The notes under the pieces were generated by a model that made no database searches, had not been told where the DNA came from, and saw only the letters and a program-made list of their open reading frames with translations. A DNA stretch of 18,137 nt from Candidatus Faecivivens stercorigallinarum. Lineage in GTDB: Bacteria; Bacillota; Clostridia; Oscillospirales; Ruminococcaceae. Below, piece by piece: positions 12,755 to 18,137 of this stretch. Each line of letters starts with the position of its first letter. Position 1 is the first letter of the stretch. Both the position numbers and the translations under genes were made by a program. The stretch spans positions 1-18,137 of the forward strand of contig DVLN01000126.1 of NCBI GenBank assembly GCA_018715465.1. Reading direction: 5' to 3'.

Positions 12755-13633
12755 ATGGCTGAGCTGATTTTCAAATCCATTTCCAACAACCCGACGTTTG
12801 AAGGCCTGGCGTCGATTATCCCGGATGTTGTTTATTCCCATGCGGGCGGAAAAGAGATCAAACTGACACTGATCGTCCCGCAGACGCCCCAAAACCCGGA
12901 AACTCCGGCCAGGTTTCCCTGCATCGTCTTTGTACAGGGCAGCGGATGGACCTTCCCGGACATTACATACGAACTGCCGCAGATGAGCGAATTTGCCCGG
13001 AACGGATTTGTTGTCGCGATGGTCACCCACCGTTCGGCGCTGGACGGATTCCAGGCCCCGGCCTTTTTGAAGGATGTCAAGACCGCAATCCGTTTTCTGC
13101 GAGAAAACGCCGAAACCTATAAAATTGACCCTGACCGTATCGGCATCTGGGGCACCTCGTCCGGCGGCAACACCGCGCTGCTGGTCGGGCTGACCGGTGA
13201 CGACCCGATCTATCGCACCGATGAACATACCGGTTTTTCTGACAAAGTCAAAACAGTAATCGACTGCTTCGGCCCCGCCGATATCCCGTCGCTGTTTGAA
13301 GGGCTGAAATACCGTGCCGAGCAAAACCCTGGCGACCGTGCGCTGCTGCATGGACTTCTGGGGCCGGACCCGGTTGAACAGCGGGCGCGGATGCGGATGA
13401 TCAACCCGATGGAAATGGTGGAAAAAGGAAAGGAATACCCGCCTTTTCTGCTGATTCACGGGGACAAAGACCCGCTGGTCCCCTATTCCCAGAGTGAAGC
13501 GATGGCGGCAAAGCTGGTGGAGGCTGATGTCCCGACCCAGCTGATCAGGGTGGAAGGTGCTGAACATGAAGGCACCTTCTGGAGCAGGGAACTGCTGGGA
13601 ATGATCGCAGAGTATCTCAAAGAAACGCTGTAA
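12755..13633 (+). CDS. Alpha/beta hydrolase (BD-FAE/esterase-like)
   Basis: A 292-residue serine hydrolase with an alpha/beta fold, related to carboxylesterase/BD-FAE and prolyl-oligopeptidase-like enzymes. The catalytic set is visible: nucleophile S135 in GTSSGG (133-138), D239 in HGDKDPLVP (235-243), and H271 in GAEHEG. The oxyanion-hole segment is VQGSGWT (60-66) in place of the usual HGGG. No signal peptide or TM is present, so it is cytoplasmic. Likely substrates are small acyl esters, possibly acetyl or feruloyl sugars (inference). AAGGAGG lies about seven bases before the ATG, 12 bases after the MBL gene, and the next gene starts 13 bases downstream, so this is a clear operon. Length is typical. 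Confidence 0.9.
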   Translation: MAELIFKSISNNPTFEGLASIIPDVVYSHAGGKEIKLTLIVPQTPQNPETPARFPCIVFVQGSGWTFPDITYELPQMSEFARNGFVVAMVTHRSALDGFQAPAFLKDVKTAIRFLRENAETYKIDPDRIGIWGTSSGGNTALLVGLTGDDPIYRTDEHTGFSDKVKTVIDCFGPADIPSLFEGLKYRAEQNPGDRALLHGLLGPDPVEQRARMRMINPMEMVEKGKEYPPFLLIHGDKDPLVPYSQSEAMAAKLVEADVPTQLIRVEGAEHEGTFWSRELLGMIAEYLKETL

Positions 13634-13646
13634 ACGGAGGAATAAA

Positions 13647-13916
13647 ATGTTGGATACACTGGTCGAGATCCTGCTGGAAATCATTGTCAACGGAGCACTG
13701 GACGCATCTGACAGTAAAAAGGTAGCCATGCCGGTACGGATACTGCTGGCAGCTGGGGTGGTACTGTTTTTGGGAGCTGTGGTGGGCATCCTGATCTGGA
13801 ATGGAATTGCACGGGGAAGCCTGCTGCTGACCATCTGCGGCGTTCTCTTTTTGGCACTGGTCATCCTGCTGGCCGTGAACAAAATCACCCGTTTTCAAAG
13901 GGCCCGCAGGCGGTGA
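13647..13916 (+). CDS. Small two-TM protein of unknown function
   Basis: An 89-residue protein that I do not recognise. The N-terminal 24 residues are amphipathic with several acidic residues (LVEILLEIIVN). Two hydrophobic segments follow, about 30-50 (VRILLAAGVVLFLGAVVGILI) and 57-77 (GSLLLTICGVLFLALVILLAV). The end is strongly basic (KITRFQRARRR), placing the C-terminus in the cytoplasm. GGAGG lies six bases before the ATG. It is 13 bases after the alpha/beta hydrolase and 63 before the HAD gene. Its role is unknown; it may anchor or assist a membrane step near its neighbours (inference only). Confidence 0.75.
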   Translation: MLDTLVEILLEIIVNGALDASDSKKVAMPVRILLAAGVVLFLGAVVGILIWNGIARGSLLLTICGVLFLALVILLAVNKITRFQRARRR

Positions 13917-13979
13917 CCTTCCAACCAGCACAGACCTGGAAAATACACGAAGACATATTGAAGCAATCGGGAGAAAAGT

Positions 13980-14828
13980 ATGGAAAATACAAAAAAAATC
14001 ATCTTTTTTGACGTCGACGGGACGCTGGTTGTCTGCGGCGCAAAGGAATATATCCCCCAATCGGCGATTGACGCCATCCGCGCCGCCCGCGCAAAGGGAA
14101 ACCTGTGTTATCTCTGTACCGGGCGAAGCGCGGCGGAGATTTACCCGTTTATACTGGAAGTCGGGTTTGACGGCATTATCGGAGCGGGCGGAAGTTACGT
14201 CCAGATTGGAAACGAAATGCTCTATCATCATACCATCAGCCGGGAATCGCTCGACCATCTGACCCGGTATTTTGACGAAAACGGGTTTGACTATTACCTT
14301 GAGAGCAACGACGGACTGTTTGCCAGCAAAAATCTGGTAGAGCGGCTGGAACGGATTTTATACGGGGACTGGAAGCATGACCCGGCGGCGGCAGCCAAAA
14401 AGGCGGCAGGCAGCGATTTTATTGACGCGATGCAGCCGCTGGACGACACACCGCGCGGCTACAACAAGGTCTGTTTCCTGGAAAAAGAGGGGCTTCCCTG
14501 GGAAGCGGTCGAGAAAGAGTTCGACGGTGAATTTACGATCATCCGCTGCACTGTTCCGTCGTTTGGCGACAATTCGGGCGAACTGACCGTCCCCAATTCC
14601 AACAAGTCCTATGCGATCGAAACGCTGATCAACCACCTCGGTATTCCACGGGAAAACACTTACGCATTCGGCGACGGGATGAACGACGCCGAGATGCTGC
14701 AATATGTCGCGCACGGTATTGCGATGGGCAACGCAAAAGAAGGCTTAAAAGCGATTGCCGACGAGGTGACCGCGTCCCAGACGGAGGACGGCATTGCAAT
14801 CTCGATGAAAAAACACGGGCTGTGCTGA
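13980..14828 (+). CDS. Cof-type HAD-IIB family phosphatase
   Basis: A 282-residue HAD hydrolase of the Cof/YkrA type, usually a cytoplasmic phosphatase acting on phosphosugars or other small phosphate esters. All four HAD motifs are present: D11 and D13 in FFDVDGTLV, T47 in LCTGRS, K209 in NSNKSYA, and D232 and D236 in FGDGMNDAEM. A C2-type cap domain lies between about 85 and 195. The ATG follows GGGAG by about six bases. A 63-base gap precedes it, with no clear terminator, so it may be part of the same plus-strand transcript. No substrate is indicated by neighbours. Nothing unusual is seen. Confidence 0.92.
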   Translation: MENTKKIIFFDVDGTLVVCGAKEYIPQSAIDAIRAARAKGNLCYLCTGRSAAEIYPFILEVGFDGIIGAGGSYVQIGNEMLYHHTISRESLDHLTRYFDENGFDYYLESNDGLFASKNLVERLERILYGDWKHDPAAAAKKAAGSDFIDAMQPLDDTPRGYNKVCFLEKEGLPWEAVEKEFDGEFTIIRCTVPSFGDNSGELTVPNSNKSYAIETLINHLGIPRENTYAFGDGMNDAEMLQYVAHGIAMGNAKEGLKAIADEVTASQTEDGIAISMKKHGLC

Positions 14829-14860
14829 CCATACAGCCCACAGGAAGGAACCCATGATCT

Positions 14861-15370
14861 ATGGCAAAAAAATCGTCCAAAAGCGAAAAAACCAATGTCT
14901 GCCGGCTGCTTGATCAGGCCGGTATCCCCTATCAGACCCATTTTTACCCCCACGGTGACGAAGCGGTCGACGGTACGACCGTTGCCTCAATTCTCAGCCA
15001 GCCGCCCGAACGGGTATTCAAGACGCTGGTCACCCGCGGGCCGGGATCAAAAAACAGCTGTTTTGTCTTTGTCATCCCTGTTACCGCTGAATTGAACCTC
15101 AAAGCAGCCGCAAAAGCTGCCGGGCAGAAATCAATCGAGATGCTGCATGTCAATGAACTGTTGGGACTGACCGGATACATCCGGGGCGGCTGCTCCCCCA
15201 TCGGGATGAAAAAGCTGTTCCCGACCTTTATCGACCAGTCGGCACTCCAACAGCCGACCATCATGGTCAGCGGCGGAAAAATCGGCATTCAGGTAGAACT
15301 GGAGCCCGCAGCAATTGCTGGATTGGTCGGCGCGCAGTTTGCGCCGCTGACCGCGGTATCCGGCGGATGA
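14861..15370 (+). CDS. ybaK: Cys-tRNA(Pro)/Cys-tRNA(Cys) deacylase, YbaK/EbsC family
   Basis: A 169-residue YbaK-type editing protein. It hydrolyses mischarged Cys-tRNA(Pro), protecting the proteome from Cys-for-Pro errors (established for the family). The catalytic lysine is K54 in RVFKTLV, and the signature GGCSPIGMKK lies at 109-118; both are intact. A basic N-terminal tail (MAKKSSKSEK) precedes the fold. The ATG at 14861 is downstream of AAGGA at a slightly long spacing of 11. The stop overlaps the start of cca (ATGA at 15367-15370), implying translational coupling. A tRNA-end quality-control gene followed by the CCA-adding enzyme makes functional sense. Confidence 0.93.
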   Translation: MAKKSSKSEKTNVCRLLDQAGIPYQTHFYPHGDEAVDGTTVASILSQPPERVFKTLVTRGPGSKNSCFVFVIPVTAELNLKAAAKAAGQKSIEMLHVNELLGLTGYIRGGCSPIGMKKLFPTFIDQSALQQPTIMVSGGKIGIQVELEPAAIAGLVGAQFAPLTAVSGG

Positions 15371-16740
15371 CCGCCCGTACCCCGCTCCCCTTCCCGGTGC
15401 CGGACTGGCCGGGCCCGGTACTCCGCGCAATCGCAGTGCTGGAAGGGAAAGGCTTTGAATGCTATGCAGTTGGCGGATGCGTCCGGGACGCGGCACTGGG
15501 CGAACAGCCACACGACTGGGATTTGACAACCTCGGCGCTGCCAGAAGAGATCTCCGCCGCCTTTTCCGGGATGTCCCAGAACCTGGCCGGAGCCAAACAC
15601 GGGACGATCGGGGTTCTGGTGGACGGGCAGATGCTGGAGATGACCACCTACCGTGTCGACGGCAGTTATACCGATTCGAGACACCCGGATGGTGTGGCAT
15701 TTACCCGGAGTTTGAAAGAAGACCTTGCCCGCCGGGATTTTACCATCAACGCGATGGCGATGCACCCGGAGAAAGGACTGTTTGACCCTTATGGCGGGCT
15801 TGACGACCTGTTGAGCGGTACCCTGCGGGCGGTCGGCGACCCGCTCAGACGGATGCAGGAGGACGCACTGCGGATTTTGCGCGGGCTGCGGTTTATGTCC
15901 CGGCTGAAATTTGTCCCCGACGCCAGAACCGAGGCGGCATTTTTTCAGTGCGCGCCGCTGCTGCAAAAGATCTCAAATGAACGGGTCTATGCCGAGCTGA
16001 CCGGGATGCTGGTCGGTGCGGGGATACAGGATGTGCTGATTCGTTACAGTGAAGTGCTGGGGACGGTCCTGCCGGAAATTTTACCCTGCTGCGGATTTGA
16101 CCAGTATACCCGCTACCATCTTTACGATGTCTGGGGGCATACCGCGGCTGCTGTCGGGGCAGTGCGCCCGGAGCCGCTGCTTCGGTGGGTGATGCTGCTG
16201 CACGACATTGGAAAACCGGGACGGTTTATCCCGGACGAAATGGGAGTTGGACATTTCAAAGGACACGCGGCACTGTCGGCCGCGATGGCGGAAAGAATTC
16301 TGCGGCGGATGACGATGCCGGCACGGATGATCAAAGACGCACTTCCCTTGATTCGCTGGCATGACGCGAAGGTAACTGCCGACCCGGTATCCATTCGCCG
16401 ATGGATGGCGATGCTGGGAGAAGAGCAGCTATTGCGGCTGTTGGAAGTCAAGCGGGCGGACAATCTCGCCCAGAACCGCGCCGTTTCCGACCGTCAGCCG
16501 GAGATTGCAGAGATCCGCCGCCATGCGCTGGCGGTTATCCAGGAGCACCCCTGTCTGACGCTGGGAGAACTGGCGGTCGGCGGGAAAGAACTGGCAACGC
16601 TGGGAATCAAAAACGGCCCGGAACTGGGGCGGATATTAAACCTGCTGCTGGACAGGGTCATCGACGGAGAACTGCCAAATGAACGGGAAACGCTGATAAA
16701 CGAGGCGGAAAAACTGCTTACCCGGTTTGCAGGTTGCTGA
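15367..16740 (+). CDS. cca: CCA tRNA nucleotidyltransferase
   Basis: A 457-residue class II CCA-adding enzyme that builds or repairs the 3' CCA of tRNA. The nucleotidyltransferase head carries GGCVRD (36-41) with catalytic D50 and D52 in HDWDLTT. RRDFTIN (122-128) and the nucleotide-discriminating EDALRILRGLRF (165-176) follow. An HD-type domain lies in the C-terminal half, with HD at 278-279 in LLHDIGKP, as in many Clostridia versions, and could add phosphohydrolase activity (inference). The start ATG overlaps the ybaK stop by four bases. No own ribosome site is obvious, consistent with coupling. Full length. Confidence 0.95.
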   Translation: MTARTPLPFPVPDWPGPVLRAIAVLEGKGFECYAVGGCVRDAALGEQPHDWDLTTSALPEEISAAFSGMSQNLAGAKHGTIGVLVDGQMLEMTTYRVDGSYTDSRHPDGVAFTRSLKEDLARRDFTINAMAMHPEKGLFDPYGGLDDLLSGTLRAVGDPLRRMQEDALRILRGLRFMSRLKFVPDARTEAAFFQCAPLLQKISNERVYAELTGMLVGAGIQDVLIRYSEVLGTVLPEILPCCGFDQYTRYHLYDVWGHTAAAVGAVRPEPLLRWVMLLHDIGKPGRFIPDEMGVGHFKGHAALSAAMAERILRRMTMPARMIKDALPLIRWHDAKVTADPVSIRRWMAMLGEEQLLRLLEVKRADNLAQNRAVSDRQPEIAEIRRHALAVIQEHPCLTLGELAVGGKELATLGIKNGPELGRILNLLLDRVIDGELPNERETLINEAEKLLTRFAGC

Positions 16741-16782
16741 CAGCAAAACATCGGGCGGATGATCAACAGGAGGCAACCAAGA

Positions 16783-17175
16783 ATGGATAACATCTGGAAC
16801 GAACTGTACGAAGCGGCCAAAGCGGTATTAAAGCCGCGCGCCGTCTCAAAATTTGTAGAAGCGGGCGGTGTTGCGGCGGCAATCGAATCCGGTTCGGGCA
16901 AAATTTACACCGGCGTCTGTGTAGACACCGCCTGCACCCTTGGCATCTGTGCCGAACGCAATGCAATTTTTCATATGCTGGCAGAAGGTGAGGACACTGT
17001 CCGCCGGGTAATCGCCATTTCTTCCAAAGGCGAAGCGATGGCACCCTGCGGGGCCTGCCGGGAACTGATGGTGCAGCTGAATCCTGAGGGGTACCGTGAA
17101 ATTGAAATTATGCTGGACTACCAAAGCGGACGGATTGTGAAACTGGGAGAACTGACGCCCGACTGGTGGGTATGA
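16783..17175 (+). CDS. Cytidine deaminase-family protein
   Basis: A 130-residue zinc-dependent deaminase. The zinc site and catalytic Glu are intact: C56-A-E58 in CAERNAI, and C89 and C92 in PCGACRE. Such proteins deaminate cytidine or deoxycytidine, or modified nucleosides (blasticidin-S deaminase-like relatives); the true substrate is not clear. The ATG at 16783 follows AGGAGG by nine bases. An in-frame ATG at 16759 has no such site. It follows cca by 42 bases in the same direction. Its frame remains open past the stop at 17173-17175 straight into the next gene, which is in the same phase, but that gene has its own ribosome site. Confidence 0.88.
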   Translation: MDNIWNELYEAAKAVLKPRAVSKFVEAGGVAAAIESGSGKIYTGVCVDTACTLGICAERNAIFHMLAEGEDTVRRVIAISSKGEAMAPCGACRELMVQLNPEGYREIEIMLDYQSGRIVKLGELTPDWWV

Positions 17176-17304
17176 GCAGCGATAACCGCTGAAAGGCATA
17201 AAAATCGGAGGTATCACACTAAGCAAACAACAGTTGTCCGCTGTACCTACCGCACCCCTTCCCTCACGCTGACTCGTATCAGTGACGGCGCGGACAAAAA
17301 GAAC

Positions 17305-17976
17305 ATGATATTTTCCCTGCTGCATGACGGCGAAAGATGGGGAGAACTGGCGGTTTCCTTTCAGGATGCCGGATGTCCTATGCTGTCGGTTCAACTCTCC
17401 GGGCCGCAAGCGGATGAAAACTTTGCGGATGAATTATTGCAAATCTGCCTGCTGGAAATGATGCCGGATATCGGACGACCGCAGGCAATCTTGTCCATAC
17501 CGGATGAATGGACGGCGCTGGCTCCAAAATATGGCTTTTTCCCTGCCGGGGACGGATCTTTTCAGCGTCCGGCAGAAGAGGAATTTCGGCGGGAAGCTGG
17601 GATTTCCTATTGTGGGCTTGCCTGCTGCCTGTGCGACGAACAGCCCGGATGCAAAGGGTGCCAGATGGGCGGATGCAGCATGACAAAAAGCTGCACCATC
17701 CTGCATTGCTGCGGGGATAAGGGACTAAAAGGGTGCGGAAGATGCAGCGAATTTCCCTGCGGGGAACGGATGCTTGCAAATCCCCGGATGCGCGCCTTTG
17801 CCCGGTTCGCTGCCAAAATGGGGGATGATACGCTGATGGACGCATTGCAGACGGGAGCAAAACGCGGGATGATCTACCATTATCCCGGCAGCCTGGTCGG
17901 AGATTATGACCTGCCGGGAAATGAAGAAGCTATCCTTTCTCTGCTGCACCGGCTGTGCGGCTATCCAAAAGACTGA
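17305..17976 (+). CDS. DUF3795 Cys-rich protein with extra N-terminal domain; start codon uncertain
   Basis: At least 223 residues. The C-terminal half (about 97-165) is a DUF3795-type cysteine cluster (CGLACCLCDE, then CKGCQMGGCSM, then CTILHCCGDK, then CGRCSEFPC), presumably metal-binding; its role is unknown. The first 90 residues form a separate domain that I do not recognise (DGERWGELAVSF, then LLEMMPDIGRPQAI). The first ATG in frame (17305) has no ribosome site. A clear GGAGG (17207-17211) lies 94 bases upstream, and nine bases after it, where a start is expected, the in-frame codon is AAG (17221-17223). From there the frame is open and reads KQTTVVRCTYRTPSLTLTR. The true protein may therefore begin at 17221 with a mutated or non-standard start, giving about 251 residues. 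The family call is fairly sure; the start is not. Confidence 0.75.
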   Translation: MIFSLLHDGERWGELAVSFQDAGCPMLSVQLSGPQADENFADELLQICLLEMMPDIGRPQAILSIPDEWTALAPKYGFFPAGDGSFQRPAEEEFRREAGISYCGLACCLCDEQPGCKGCQMGGCSMTKSCTILHCCGDKGLKGCGRCSEFPCGERMLANPRMRAFARFAAKMGDDTLMDALQTGAKRGMIYHYPGSLVGDYDLPGNEEAILSLLHRLCGYPKD

Positions 17977-18137
17977 CCGCGCAAAAATGAGACAACCCGA
18001 GGTGAGAAGTTTGAAACAACCTGACTGACGTGCCGCTCCGAAAGGGCGCACAAAAGCAGACCACCTTGCGGTAGCCGAAAAATATGGTAACACCACCTAT
18101 CCAGGAACGCTGGGTGTAACAAGATAGCCCTGACGCT
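17977..18137. other. Unassigned window end
   Basis: No gene is supported. A 13-codon open frame (starting ATGAGACAACCC and ending at a TGA near 18027) has no strong ribosome site. No terminator hairpin with a T-tract follows the DUF3795 gene within the window. The stretch may be a leader or a repeat running beyond the edge. Confidence 0.4.

Noticed and set aside
12698..13888. Long minus-strand open frame opposite the alpha/beta hydrolase
   Set aside because: The plus-strand gene has a complete catalytic triad and ribosome site; the antisense frame has neither.

Overview
The window comes from a spore-forming, Gram-positive anaerobe of the Clostridia, most likely an Oscillospiraceae/Ruminococcaceae-type gut bacterium (inference). 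The signs are a YunB sporulation protein, strong AGGAGG-type ribosome sites, TTG and GTG starts, a fairly GC-rich sequence with moderate AT in intergenic stretches, and families common in that group (family 10 glycosylhydrolase-like protein, zinc-dependent phospholipase C family, DUF3795, VanZ, MnmM). No rRNA, tRNA, CRISPR array, integrase or transposase was seen.

Layout. 1-10372 is read almost wholly on the minus strand. In order of coordinate: a zinc-ribbon membrane protein (98-364); a 659-base gene-free block full of perfect hairpins and diverged repeats (365-1023); mnmM (1024-1590); a three-gene envelope operon read VanZ > VTT/TVP38 > glycosyltransferase (4082 down to 1727), ending in a hairpin terminator; a phospholipase C-family gene (4186-4761); a second palindrome-rich gap; a cell-wall pair read glycosylhydrolase-like > N-acetylmuramoyl-L-alanine amidase (8252 down to 5262), ending in a strong branched terminator; an unrecognised three-TM protein resembling a degenerate signal peptidase (8471-9265); a third gene-free block with structured sequence (9266-9703); and yunB (9704-10372).

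From 10567 everything is on the plus strand: an MFS transporter, then a tight run of MBL-fold hydrolase, alpha/beta hydrolase, a small two-TM protein, a Cof-type HAD phosphatase, YbaK-type Cys-tRNA deacylase, CCA tRNA nucleotidyltransferase (start overlapping the ybaK stop), a cytidine deaminase-family protein and a DUF3795 protein whose natural start codon appears to be missing.

Themes: envelope biogenesis (VanZ/VTT/GT, amidase and glycosylhydrolase, phospholipase C) and tRNA maturation, modification and quality control (mnmM, ybaK, cca). The genes are mostly ordinary housekeeping or accessory clostridial genes. The unexplained signal is in the intergenic blocks: arrays of perfect hairpins with short conserved linkers, and an 80-base repeat found in opposite orientation at 797-877 and 9479-9558. 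These look like a family of dispersed palindromic elements or structured RNAs. No new defence or mobile system could be demonstrated.
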